A stretch of DNA of 42,116 nucleotides from an uncultured Flavobacteriaceae bacterium (lineage in GTDB: Bacteria; Bacteroidota; Bacteroidia; Flavobacteriales; Flavobacteriaceae). Positions 15,454-23,854 of the stretch are shown one piece after another. How positions within the stretch are numbered: position 1 is the first letter of the stretch; each line of letters begins with the position of its first letter. A program made the translations under genes and the position numbers. The notes below the pieces were generated by a model. That model worked only from the letters and a program-made list of their open reading frames with translations, did no database searches and was not told the DNA's origin. The stretch spans positions 1 to 42,116 of the forward strand of contig CAJWFY010000002.1 in NCBI GenBank assembly GCA_913031655.1. Direction: 5' to 3'.

Positions 15454-16477
15454 TAAATAAATTTAACTTTTTTACCCAAAATGTTTTTTTATCAAAAACA
15501 AACAATTCCAAACATAGAAAAAATAAGCCAATTGCTATAAACCATTGAAACTGATCTTTATAAGCGACAAACTGCTTGGATTCAAATTCTTGTTTATCCA
15601 TTTCTTTTAACTTTTCAATTATAATTTCAACTACTTCTTCTGTATTTTTGCCTTCAATATAAATACCACTACTAGAGCTCGCCAAACCTTCTAATAATTT
15701 AGGAACAAGTTTAGTAATTACTACTTCCCCTTCTGAATCTTTTTTATAAGATTGTACAATATTATTTAATTTAATTGGAATTGGCGCCCCTTTTACTGTT
15801 CCTATACCTATTGTAAAAATAGTAATTCCTGTCGCTTCAACTATTTCAGATATATTTTGATTTTCAAGTTCATGATCTTCTCCATCTGAAAGTATACATA
15901 AAACTCTATTAGTTTGATTTTCATCATCATAATAGTCTTTAGCTAACTTGATTGATTCTAAAATTGCCGTTCCTTGTGAAGATAACATTTCAGTGTTTAA
16001 GCTTTGAAGAAACATTTTTGCTGTAGAATAATCATTAGTAATTGGCAATATTGGTAACGCTGTTGCTGCATATGCAATAACTCCAACTCTATCTGAACTT
16101 AATTGATTAATTATTTGGGAAACCAGACGTTTTGCTTTTTCAAGTCTATTGGGAGCAACATCTTCCGCTAACATGCTTTTAGAAACGTCTATTGCAAAAA
16201 CAATATCAACCCCTTCTCTTTTTACTGTCTTAAGCTGAGTCCCTATTTTAGGGTTAACTAAGCCTATTGAAATAAACAAAAAAGAAAGTATTAAAAATAA
16301 CAATTTCACTTTAGGTTTAAATGAAGAAATATCTGGACTTAATGTTTCTAGTAATTCTTTAGAAATATACTTTTTTTGAATGATACTTTTCCATCTCTTA
16401 AGAACCAAAAATCCAAACAAGATAATTGGAATTACCAATATCAAATAAAAATATAAAGTCTCTTCTAATTGGTACAT
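15446..16477 (-). CDS. batB: BatB: von Willebrand factor A membrane protein
   Basis: A 343-residue inner-membrane protein. There are membrane helices at about 8-27, 57-75 and 313-331, with a von Willebrand factor A domain between (about 90-290). The metal-ion-dependent adhesion site is intact: D97-x-S99-x-S101 in FAIDVSKSMLAED, the threonine in the LPITNDYSTAKM region, and SDGEDHE. BatA and BatB are paired paralogues in this operon and probably form a membrane complex with BatC, BatD and BatE. The gene is directly abutted by batA upstream and overlaps batC by 8 bases. Confidence 0.92.
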   Translation of the reverse strand: MYQLEETLYFYLILVIPIILFGFLVLKRWKSIIQKKYISKELLETLSPDISSFKPKVKLLFLILSFLFISIGLVNPKIGTQLKTVKREGVDIVFAIDVSKSMLAEDVAPNRLEKAKRLVSQIINQLSSDRVGVIAYAATALPILPITNDYSTAKMFLQSLNTEMLSSQGTAILESIKLAKDYYDDENQTNRVLCILSDGEDHELENQNISEIVEATGITIFTIGIGTVKGAPIPIKLNNIVQSYKKDSEGEVVITKLVPKLLEGLASSSSGIYIEGKNTEEVVEIIIEKLKEMDKQEFESKQFVAYKDQFQWFIAIGLFFLCLELFVFDKKTFWVKKLNLFNE

Positions 16478-17494
16478 TTATATAAAGCTTTTAAATAACG
16501 TTGATCTAAGTAGCCATTCCATGAAAATAAGCACAAAAGAAATTAACACAAAAAATCTATACTTTTCAGTTGCATTAGTATATTTAAATTCTTCTACTTC
16601 TGTTTTTTCAAGTTTATTAATTTCTTCATAAATATCTTTAAGTCTTTTATTATCTGTAGCTCTAAAGTATAATCCTCCAGTTTTTTTTGCAATAGATTTT
16701 AATAACTCTTCATCAATTTCAACTTTTGTTAATCCAAGCCTGAAGGTGCCGTCTGGATTAATAGCAATAGGAGCTAAAGCATTGCCATTAGTTCCTAAAC
16801 CTATTGTATAGGTTTTAATTTCATAAGATGAAGCAAGATCTGCTGCAGTATTTGGATCAATAAACCCTGAATTATTAACTCCATCTGTAAGCAGAATAAT
16901 CACTTTACTTTTAGCTTTACTATCCTTAAGTCTGTTAACTGCTGTTGCCAGCCCCATTCCAATTGCTGTACCGTCTTCTATAACCCCATCAAACTTAATT
17001 TCTTCAAGCGATTTGATTATTATTGATTTATCAGATGTAACAGGTGTCTTGGTATAACTCTCTCCAGCATAAACTACAAGTCCAATTCGATCATTAGTTC
17101 TATCGTTTATAAATTCTTTAGCAACCTCTTTTAGAGCATCTAATCTATTAGGACTAAGATCTTGTGCTAACATACTAGAGGAAACATCTACGGCAATTAC
17201 AATGTCTATTCCTTTACTTGTTTTGGTTTGAGTTGAAACATCTACTATTTGCGGTCTAGAAAGGCCTATAACTAACATAGTAATAGCTAAATATCGTAAA
17301 ATATCTAAAATTGGATAAAATTTGACCTTTAGAGATTTGAAATCTAGATTTCTTGTAGAGGAAATTTTAAACTTAGAGGTTTTGTTTTTTGATATTTTAA
17401 TATTTACAAAAATTAATAAAGGCAACAATATTAATAGCCAAAGAAATTCCGGATTATAAAAAGTTATTTCTTGTAACATATTATTGATTTTCAA
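16478..17494 (-). CDS. batA: BatA: von Willebrand factor A membrane protein
   Basis: A 338-residue paralogue of BatB. Membrane helices lie at about 17-32, 65-80 and 312-328; the von Willebrand factor A domain covers about 95-295. Metal-site residues are visible: D103-x-S105-x-S107 in VIAVDVSSSMLAQD, then TPVTSDKS and LLTDGVNNSG. The RLKDIYEEINKLEKTEVE segment near the end is typical of BatA. It overlaps the upstream 525-residue gene by 14 bases and touches batB without a gap. Predicted role is as in BatB, at the periplasmic face of the inner membrane. Confidence 0.93.
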   Translation of the reverse strand: MKINNMLQEITFYNPEFLWLLILLPLLIFVNIKISKNKTSKFKISSTRNLDFKSLKVKFYPILDILRYLAITMLVIGLSRPQIVDVSTQTKTSKGIDIVIAVDVSSSMLAQDLSPNRLDALKEVAKEFINDRTNDRIGLVVYAGESYTKTPVTSDKSIIIKSLEEIKFDGVIEDGTAIGMGLATAVNRLKDSKAKSKVIILLTDGVNNSGFIDPNTAADLASSYEIKTYTIGLGTNGNALAPIAINPDGTFRLGLTKVEIDEELLKSIAKKTGGLYFRATDNKRLKDIYEEINKLEKTEVEEFKYTNATEKYRFFVLISFVLIFMEWLLRSTLFKSFI

Positions 17495-19058
17495 ACTTTA
17501 TTGATTCTTCTACTTTATTTGAAATTTGTTTTGCATAATTATTATTTCTATCAAATATAATCTGAACATTTTGAACACCTCCTTGTTGGTTAAATGAGAT
17601 ACTGGAATATTCTTTTTTAATTTGAGTTCCAGAATTTGTTGAATAATCAAAAGATCCTAAAAATTTTATTGCTGACAAACCGTTTTCCAAGAAAAATTCC
17701 TCTTGCTTTGTTAAAATATTTTCTGCACCTATCTCTTTTAATGAAAAAATTAAATCATCCATTAACTGCTGAGGATCAGTCTTTTTTTCTTTATCGCTTG
17801 GCTTTATGTTTATTATAATATTAATTGAACTACTTAAAGAGCCCCATTCAAATTTTTGATTTTCTGTTTCTAAAACCCGAATTAATGCATCTGGAGAAGA
17901 AATGGTAATAGGAAAAGCACCGTAAGTACTTACCGTCCAGTCTTGTGTTAAGAGTTTTTTGGTCGAATTTCCTATGACGTTATCTTTTACATCTTGCCAT
18001 CCAAAAATCATTATTGAAAAAATTAAACTCACTAAAATAAGCCCCGAACTAATTCCAAAAAAAAGCTTTATAAGCCTATTTTTTTTTTGGTTTTTGATTT
18101 GCTCTAAATATTCTTTGTTTTTTAAAAGTTCTTCTTCAGATGGAGCAGGAATGGCTTCTTTAGTGTCTAATAAAACATTTTCTAAAACTTTTTTATCTGA
18201 AAAAGCTATTTCATTTCCGGGGTTTGATTTAGCAAATTTCACTAAATCAGCTGTTTTTAATACTCCTTTAAAATTATTAATTGTTTCGTTGGATAACGAA
18301 AGTTTTCCGGCATCCTTTAATAATTCTAATTTATTAATTAACTCATCAGTCGTACTTTCTATAGCATCTAAACTCACCTCTTCTTCAAGAAAGCTTTTTA
18401 CAATTTCTGTTAGTTTAGAGTAATATAATTTATATTCTAACTGTTCTTTTAAATTGCTCGATTCTAAAAGATGTAATGCATTTATAGCCCTTTCTAGTGG
18501 GGGTTGTATTTTTTCTTTTTCTAGTTTTGAATTAAGTACACGCTTGTATAGTTTCCAAAATAAAATAAACATGAAAATAACTATACAAATTATAAGATAG
18601 TTTTTCCACCATCCTTCGTTATTTTTATTTACTTCAATAATGTTTTTTATATCAAAGAACTTCTTGCTTACTGTATCGACCTTTACATTTAAAACATCTA
18701 TCAAAATAGAATCTGAATAAAATAAAACGTCATTAATAATTATTTTAGGAAATTTTAAAGAAAATGTTCCTGGATCAAAACTTGTTAATGAAAAGTTTTT
18801 TTTAATATTGAATTTATTTTCAAATCTTACCGTATCCCATTCATCTTCATTAATTAGTTCAAAAGGAAGGTTAAACTTGCTAAATTCCAAAGCTACTAAG
18901 GAGATAGTGTCAACAGTCAAGCTTAACTGATAATTGATTTGTTCGCCTACTTTAATTGATGTTGTATCCACTTTAGATAAAACAACTGGTTCATTCTGAG
19001 AGAATAAATTTGAATTAAAACAAATTAACATTACAATAAGTATCTTTATTTTATCCAC
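17481..19058 (-). CDS. Bat-operon two-helix protein with C-terminal extra domain
   Basis: A 525-residue protein in the bat operon position between the DUF58 gene and batA. It has a signal peptide (about 1-20), a BatD-like periplasmic domain (about 22-140), membrane helix 1 (about 153-170), a cytoplasmic helical region (about 180-325), helix 2 (about 333-352) and a C-terminal domain of about 155 residues (370-525) beginning LLTQDWTVSTYGAFPITISSP. Flavobacteria carry a similar gene here, annotated as hypothetical. I do not recognise the C-terminal fold. It overlaps DUF58 by 8 bases and batA by 14. Confidence 0.75.
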   Translation of the reverse strand: MDKIKILIVMLICFNSNLFSQNEPVVLSKVDTTSIKVGEQINYQLSLTVDTISLVALEFSKFNLPFELINEDEWDTVRFENKFNIKKNFSLTSFDPGTFSLKFPKIIINDVLFYSDSILIDVLNVKVDTVSKKFFDIKNIIEVNKNNEGWWKNYLIICIVIFMFILFWKLYKRVLNSKLEKEKIQPPLERAINALHLLESSNLKEQLEYKLYYSKLTEIVKSFLEEEVSLDAIESTTDELINKLELLKDAGKLSLSNETINNFKGVLKTADLVKFAKSNPGNEIAFSDKKVLENVLLDTKEAIPAPSEEELLKNKEYLEQIKNQKKNRLIKLFFGISSGLILVSLIFSIMIFGWQDVKDNVIGNSTKKLLTQDWTVSTYGAFPITISSPDALIRVLETENQKFEWGSLSSSINIIINIKPSDKEKKTDPQQLMDDLIFSLKEIGAENILTKQEEFFLENGLSAIKFLGSFDYSTNSGTQIKKEYSSISFNQQGGVQNVQIIFDRNNNYAKQISNKVEESIKFENQ

Positions 19059-19917
19059 GCTTTTTAAAATAACTTAATAGCTTTTTTACATAACTTTCAT
19101 CTGTTCTACATACTAAAGTTCCTGCTCCATTTTTAGAAAATAATTCATTGATTTTTTTAAAATTTAACGAGTTCTGTTTTTTATACTTGTTTCTTAACTC
19201 TAAAGATGATGTGTCTACAAGTCTAATTTCTTCTGTTTCCTGATCAAACATTGGGACCAAACCTAAATTTGGTATAGTTTCTTCAAGTTTATCATAAATT
19301 CTAATTCCAGTAACATCATGCTTTTTGGCAGTAACTCTTAAAGTTTTTTCAAAGTCAGGAGAAATAAAGTCAGATAAAATAAATGCTATAGATTTCTTCT
19401 TAATTACACTAATTAAAAACTGCAGAGCAGTTCCAATATCTGTTTTTTTGCTTTCAGGCTTAAACTCAATTAACTCTCTAATTATTCTTAAAACATGTGT
19501 TTTGCCCTTTTTTGGAGGAATATAGAGTTCAATTTGATCAGTGAAAAGTATGAGTCCAACTTTATCATTATTTTGAAGTGCTGAAAAAGCTAAAGTTGCT
19601 GAAATTTCAGTTATAATGTTTTTTTTTAAAACATTATCTGAGCCAAAAAATTCTGATCCGCTAATGTCAACAATAAGCATTAATGTCAACTCTCTTTCTT
19701 CTTCAAAAACTTTTACAAATGGTTCATTATATCTTGCTGTTACATTCCAATCTATTGCTCTTACATCATCTCCAAATTGATAATTTCTCACTTCACTAAA
19801 AGTCATGCCTCTTCCTTTAAAAGCGCTATGATATTCTCCTCCGAAAATATTATTGCTTAACCTCCTGGTTTTTATTTCAATTTTTCTTACTTTTTTTAAT
19901 AGTTCTTTTGTTTCCAC
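19051..19917 (-). CDS. DUF58 protein of the bat operon
   Basis: A 288-residue DUF58 family protein, partner of the MoxR ATPase. The hallmark GRGMTFSEVRNYQFGDDVRAIDWNVTARY is at about residues 35-63, followed by EPFVKVFEEERELTLMLIVDISGS, where DISGS resembles a degenerate metal-site motif of a von Willebrand factor A-like fold. There is no signal peptide or membrane segment. In MoxR-DUF58-VWA loci the AAA+ ATPase is thought to act on these proteins as a chaperone. It lies 49 bases after moxR and overlaps the next gene by 8 bases. Confidence 0.92.
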   Translation of the reverse strand: METKELLKKVRKIEIKTRRLSNNIFGGEYHSAFKGRGMTFSEVRNYQFGDDVRAIDWNVTARYNEPFVKVFEEERELTLMLIVDISGSEFFGSDNVLKKNIITEISATLAFSALQNNDKVGLILFTDQIELYIPPKKGKTHVLRIIRELIEFKPESKKTDIGTALQFLISVIKKKSIAFILSDFISPDFEKTLRVTAKKHDVTGIRIYDKLEETIPNLGLVPMFDQETEEIRLVDTSSLELRNKYKKQNSLNFKKINELFSKNGAGTLVCRTDESYVKKLLSYFKKRG

Positions 19918-19966
19918 TAAATAGGGTTAATTAACTTTTTTAAAAAATTGATAATTTAAATTTCTG

Positions 19967-20968
19967 TTAAGGGACTTCAACCTGATTTACAATTTTATTT
20001 ATAATGTCTTCAGATGAGATGTTTTCAGCTTCAGCCTCATAAGTCAAGCCTATTCTGTGCCTTAGAACATCATGAATTACAGATCTTACATCTTCTGGAA
20101 CAACGTATCCTCTTCTTCTAATAAAAGCATAACAGCGAGAAGCATTTGCTAGATTGATACTTCCTCTTGGAGAAGCTCCAAAATTAATTAATGGCTTAAG
20201 CTCTTTTAAACCATATTTCTCAGGATATCTTGTTGCAAACACTAAGTTTAAGATATATTTTTCAATTTTTTCGTCCATATATACCATTCTCACAGATTCT
20301 TGAGCCTTAATAATCTCTTTAATACTAACTACAGGCTTGATCTCACCAAAACTATTATTAATATTTGCTCTTACAATTTGTTGCTCATCCTCAATATTCG
20401 GGTAATCTATTATCGTTTTCAACATAAACCTATCTACTTGAGCTTCTGGCAGCGGATAAGTTCCCTCTTGTTCAACTGGGTTCTGAGTGGCCATAACAAG
20501 AAATGGTGGCTGGAGCTTAAAAGTGGTGTCACCAATAGTCACCTGCTTTTCTTGCATTGACTCCAAAAGAGCAGACTGTACTTTTGCGGGAGCTCTATTT
20601 ATTTCATCTGCTAATACAAAGTTTGCAAAAATAGGACCTTTCTTGATAGAAAAATCATTCTCTTTCATGTTGTAAATCATAGTTCCCACAACATCTGCAG
20701 GGAGTAAGTCTGGCGTAAACTGAATACGACTAAAACTACCTTTAACAGCTTTACTAAGTGAATTTATAGCCAGTGTTTTTGCAAGCCCAGGAACTCCTTC
20801 TAAAAGAATGTGTCCTTGACCTAAAAGACCTATCAAAAGTCTTTCTATCATGTGTTTTTGACCAACAATAACTTTATTTATTTCTAACTCTAAAAGATCT
20901 ATAAACGCACTTTCTTTTTGAATTTTTTCATTGATTTCTTTAATATCAATATTTTTATTATTCTCCAT
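19967..20968 (-). CDS. moxR: MoxR family AAA+ ATPase
   Basis: A 333-residue AAA+ ATPase that opens the bat operon. Walker A is GVPGLAKT (58-65), Walker B and the following motif are VLADEINRAPAKVQSALLESMQE (D121-E122), sensor 1 is MATQNP, and LPEAQVDRFMLK is the arginine-finger region. MoxR proteins are thought to act as chaperones for metal-site von Willebrand factor A proteins such as BatA and BatB. Length is normal. A promoter-like sequence and a 10-bp inverted repeat lie upstream (20988-21045), so the whole operon may be controlled there. Confidence 0.95.
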   Translation of the reverse strand: MENNKNIDIKEINEKIQKESAFIDLLELEINKVIVGQKHMIERLLIGLLGQGHILLEGVPGLAKTLAINSLSKAVKGSFSRIQFTPDLLPADVVGTMIYNMKENDFSIKKGPIFANFVLADEINRAPAKVQSALLESMQEKQVTIGDTTFKLQPPFLVMATQNPVEQEGTYPLPEAQVDRFMLKTIIDYPNIEDEQQIVRANINNSFGEIKPVVSIKEIIKAQESVRMVYMDEKIEKYILNLVFATRYPEKYGLKELKPLINFGASPRGSINLANASRCYAFIRRRGYVVPEDVRSVIHDVLRHRIGLTYEAEAENISSEDIINKIVNQVEVP

Positions 20969-20987
20969 TTAAATTAATTATATATTA

Positions 20988-21018
20988 TAAAATTACTCAT
21001 TAAACTTAGGGGGTGCAA
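20988..21018 (-). promoter_or_regulatory. Likely promoter of the moxR-bat operon
   Basis: Read on the minus strand, TTG (21018-21016) is followed after exactly 20 bases by TAATTTTA (20995-20988), one mismatch from TAnnTTTG. This is the best-spaced -33/-7 pair I found, and it sits 19 bases before the moxR ATG. The TTG is the end of the inverted-repeat arm at 21016-21025, so a protein bound there would compete with RNA polymerase. Confidence 0.45.
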
Positions 21019-21045
21019 TTTGAATAAAAAAAATCATTCAAATTG
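21016..21045. promoter_or_regulatory. 10-bp inverted repeat upstream of moxR
   Basis: CAATTTGAAT (21016-21025) and ATTCAAATTG (21036-21045) are exact reverse complements with a 10-base A-rich spacer. It lies between the nadD stop and moxR, both on the minus strand. It could be an operator for the bat operon, as it overlaps the putative -33 element, or a terminator for nadD. The minus-strand loop is T-rich but no T tract follows the stem, which favours an operator. Confidence 0.4.
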
Positions 21046-21077
21046 TTAATAATTGGTTAAATATTAGATGAAAATTA

Positions 21078-21644
21078 TTAAGATTTTGTTAAAATTTCTG
21101 ATATTTCCTTAGGAACCAAATGATCTATTGATTCGTTTTTTGATTTCCTATCTCTTATTTTAGTTGACGAAATATTCATCACAGGAGCATTGTATAGCTT
21201 TACGTTTGGATGTTCTAGTAGTGAATTGGACAAGTTTGAAATATTTTTTCTTGGATAAACACATACCTGATGTTTCAAGATGTTTTCATAATTTTTCCAT
21301 AAGTGCAAAGAATTTAAATTATCTTCTCCTAAAAGAATGAAAAAATTAGCATTAGAGTTATTATTCATTAAATAATCTAATGTGTCTGCAGTGTAATTTG
21401 GAGAAGGTAAATTAAATTCAACATCTATGCATTTTATTTTTTCATTAAAATCACAATAATGAGAAACAATTTCTAATCTTTTATTTGCATCAGAAATATT
21501 ATCTTGATTTTTAAAAGGATTTTGGGGAGTAACTACCAGCCAAAGTTCCTCTAAATCCAACTTGGATATAAAATAGTTAGCGATTGCAACATGCCCATTA
21601 TGTAAAGGGTCAAAAGTGCCAAAAAATAATCCTATACGATTCAT
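21078..21644 (-). CDS. nadD: Nicotinate-nucleotide adenylyltransferase
   Basis: A 188-residue cytosolic enzyme joining nicotinate mononucleotide and ATP to give deamido-NAD in NAD synthesis. The nucleotidyltransferase signature GTFDPLHNGH is at 9-18 and the second motif ISSTKIRDR near residue 160. Length matches the family. Its ATG overlaps the last base of gmk, in the common flavobacterial order yicC-gmk-nadD, so it is translated from the same message. Confidence 0.95.
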   Translation of the reverse strand: MNRIGLFFGTFDPLHNGHVAIANYFISKLDLEELWLVVTPQNPFKNQDNISDANKRLEIVSHYCDFNEKIKCIDVEFNLPSPNYTADTLDYLMNNNSNANFFILLGEDNLNSLHLWKNYENILKHQVCVYPRKNISNLSNSLLEHPNVKLYNAPVMNISSTKIRDRKSKNESIDHLVPKEISEILTKS

Positions 21645-22216
21645 TAGTTATTTAAAAATTGATTAACAATTTGATAAGATGTCTCCATTGCAATATTTAA
21701 ATCATCATTAACTAGAGTAATATCAAAGTTCTTTTCCTTTTTTAACTCATGTTTTGCTTTCTCTAATCTTAATTTAATTGAATGATCTGTATCTTTTGCT
21801 CTTGTTTTTAATCTTACTGCTAATTCATCAATACTTGGAGGCTTAACAAATACTGACAGGGCATTCTCTTTGAATAGATTTTTAAGTTTTATTCCACCCT
21901 CTACATCAACATCAAATATTACATTGTGTGTACTTAAAAGTTTTTCTGATTCTTTTTTAAGAGTTCCGTAATAAATTCCCTTATATACTTCTTCATACTC
22001 AAATAAATCCCCTGAGTCTATAAGCTTCTCAAAAGTTGCTTTTGAAATATATAAATAATCTAACCCTTCCTTCTCCCCTTCTCTTTTCTCTCTAGTGGTT
22101 GCAGAAATTGAAAAGCAAAGATTCAATTCACTGTTCTTAAGCAAACTCTTTACTAGAGTAGTTTTTCCACTTCCTGATGGCGCTGAAAAAATTATACACT
22201 TCCCTTTGTTAATCAT
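21644..22216 (-). CDS. gmk: Guanylate kinase
   Basis: A 190-residue cytosolic kinase converting GMP and ATP to GDP and ADP. The P-loop SAPSGSGKTT is at 11-20; SATTREKREGE carries the GMP-binding arginines; LFEYEEVYKGIYYGT is the GMP-binding region; FVKPPSIDELAVRLKTR contains the lid. Length is normal. The ATG overlaps the yicC stop by 4 bases and the stop overlaps nadD by 1. Confidence 0.96.
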   Translation of the reverse strand: MINKGKCIIFSAPSGSGKTTLVKSLLKNSELNLCFSISATTREKREGEKEGLDYLYISKATFEKLIDSGDLFEYEEVYKGIYYGTLKKESEKLLSTHNVIFDVDVEGGIKLKNLFKENALSVFVKPPSIDELAVRLKTRAKDTDHSIKLRLEKAKHELKKEKNFDITLVNDDLNIAMETSYQIVNQFLNN

Positions 22217-23073
22217 AACACATTAAGTAATTGCTCTTTAATTTTTTCTAAATCATTCTTCATTTCAACAACAGTTTGCTGCATTAACAAATGATTTGAT
22301 TTTGAACCAATAGTGTTAATCTCTCTACCTATTTCTTGTCCGACAAACCCTAGTTTTTTTCCTTTTTCAATATTTGGCTCATTAATTATTTTTTTAAAAA
22401 AAACAACATGATTCTCAAGCCTGATTATTTCTTCATTGATGTCGTATTTTTCTAAATAATATATCAGCTCTTGTTCAAATCTATTTTTATCAAACTCGAC
22501 TTTCAATTCTTCTAAGTTTTGTTTTATCTTTTTCTTTACACTTTCTACTCTTTCTGGAGAATATATTTTTATTTTTTCTAACTTATTTTCAATAGATTTT
22601 AAATTATTTAATAAATCTAACTCCATCGAAGATCCTTCTTGAACTCTAAAATCAATTAATTCTTTAATCGCATTTTTGACTAATTGTTTTATACTATCTG
22701 TAAATTTTTTATCAAGATTAGGGCGGTTGTTTTCAATTGAGTTTGGAAGAGTGACTGCAATTTTTAAAAATTCCGTACCAACCCCAGATGTTATCTTTTG
22801 TAGATCTTTAATGTGAGATTTAATAACAGCATGGTTTAAATTTGAACTAAAATTGTTTTCTGAAATTTTAAAATTAATCTTAAGATCAACCTTCCCTCTT
22901 TTCAAAGAGCTAGTCAAAATTGACCTTATATCGTTCTCAATATTTCTAAATATTGAATTTAAATTGTAATTAAGATCTAGAGTTTTACTGTTTAAAGATT
23001 TAATATCTAAAGATATTTTTCCAAATTCGGAGTCTAAGGAGGCATTTCCAAAACCAGTCATCGATTGTATCAT
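22213..23073 (-). CDS. YicC/YloC family endoribonuclease-like protein
   Basis: A 286-residue YicC family protein beginning MIQSMTGFGNA, the hallmark opening. The C-terminal region keeps VGQEIGREINTIGSKSNH, with the conserved QE-x-x-RE-x-NT-x-x-SK motif. E. coli YicC has been shown to have RNA-cleaving activity and to affect small RNA turnover; a similar role here is by family only. It is the first gene of yicC-gmk-nadD and has tandem -7 elements in the 28-base gap upstream. Confidence 0.9.
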   Translation of the reverse strand: MIQSMTGFGNASLDSEFGKISLDIKSLNSKTLDLNYNLNSIFRNIENDIRSILTSSLKRGKVDLKINFKISENNFSSNLNHAVIKSHIKDLQKITSGVGTEFLKIAVTLPNSIENNRPNLDKKFTDSIKQLVKNAIKELIDFRVQEGSSMELDLLNNLKSIENKLEKIKIYSPERVESVKKKIKQNLEELKVEFDKNRFEQELIYYLEKYDINEEIIRLENHVVFFKKIINEPNIEKGKKLGFVGQEIGREINTIGSKSNHLLMQQTVVEMKNDLEKIKEQLLNVL

Positions 23074-23078
23074 GCTGT

Positions 23079-23094
23079 CAAAGTTACAAAAATA
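23079..23094 (-). promoter_or_regulatory. Tandem -7 elements for yicC-gmk-nadD
   Basis: On the minus strand two full TAnnTTTG octamers abut: TATTTTTG (23094-23087) and TAACTTTG (23086-23079). The distances to the ATG are 13 and 5 bases. The second would start transcription at or near the ATG, giving a leaderless message. No -33 TTG is visible. Confidence 0.5.
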
Positions 23095-23101
23095 TGATCC
23101 T

Positions 23102-23845
23102 TTAATCAGCTATTTTTCTAATCCAAATATTTCTAAAGGATAGAGGCAAAGAAGGATGGTCCTGAAGAACTATTGGCATGTTTTCGTGTGAGTTATATTT
23201 TGGTAAGCCAACATTTGTAGTAGCCCCCTGAACTTCCGCGTGATTTTGTATTAATACTCCGTTTTGAAATACCGTAAAAAAGGCTGGTTTAATTAATTTT
23301 TTCTTATTAAATACTGGTGCATTAAAAATTATATCATAAGACTGCCATTCTCCAGGTTTTTTACTTGAATTTACCTGCGGAGCGTGTTGTTTGTAAATAG
23401 ACCCTGCTTGACCGTTGACGTAAGTCGGGTTTTGATAACTATCTAAAATTTGAAGTTCGTATTGTCCCTGTAAAAACACTCCACTATTTGAATTGTATTG
23501 TGGTTTGTTATTTCTAATTCCTTCGCTAGTTTTCCATTCAACATGTAACTGTACGGACCCAAATGATTCTCTAGTTCTAATTCCGCCTGTCCCATTTACA
23601 ACGGACATAGACCCGTCACTGTTAATTTTCCAATTAGGAGGTTCATTTGAATATTGTGACACCCAATTAGAAAAATCTTTGCCGTCAAAAAGAATCATAG
23701 CATCACTAGGTGGCTCAGTAAAATTATTCGCATTTATTTTAACAGGAACAGGGCTCCAAACTTCTGTTGGAGTGGACTCGTCTTGCGGGAATCCTAAAAA
23801 AAAATTTATTAATAAAACCCCTGAAACTAGTTTATAAATAGACAT
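23102..23845 (-). CDS. Secreted DUF1080 / 3-keto-disaccharide hydrolase-like protein
   Basis: A 247-residue exported protein with a signal peptide (about 1-20) and a DUF1080 domain (about 45-245), a concanavalin-like beta-sandwich. Typical marks are MILFDGKDFSNWV, WKINSDGSMSVVNGTGGIRTRESFG, HVEWKT and GQYELQILDSYQN. Some DUF1080 proteins cleave 3-keto-glycosides made by glucoside 3-dehydrogenases, which gave the newer family name; activity here is unproven. The gene follows a lipoprotein cytochrome c by 9 bases, suggesting a joint envelope oxidation pathway. Confidence 0.87.
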   Translation of the reverse strand: MSIYKLVSGVLLINFFLGFPQDESTPTEVWSPVPVKINANNFTEPPSDAMILFDGKDFSNWVSQYSNEPPNWKINSDGSMSVVNGTGGIRTRESFGSVQLHVEWKTSEGIRNNKPQYNSNSGVFLQGQYELQILDSYQNPTYVNGQAGSIYKQHAPQVNSSKKPGEWQSYDIIFNAPVFNKKKLIKPAFFTVFQNGVLIQNHAEVQGATTNVGLPKYNSHENMPIVLQDHPSLPLSFRNIWIRKIAD

Positions 23846-23854
23846 AAAATTTAA

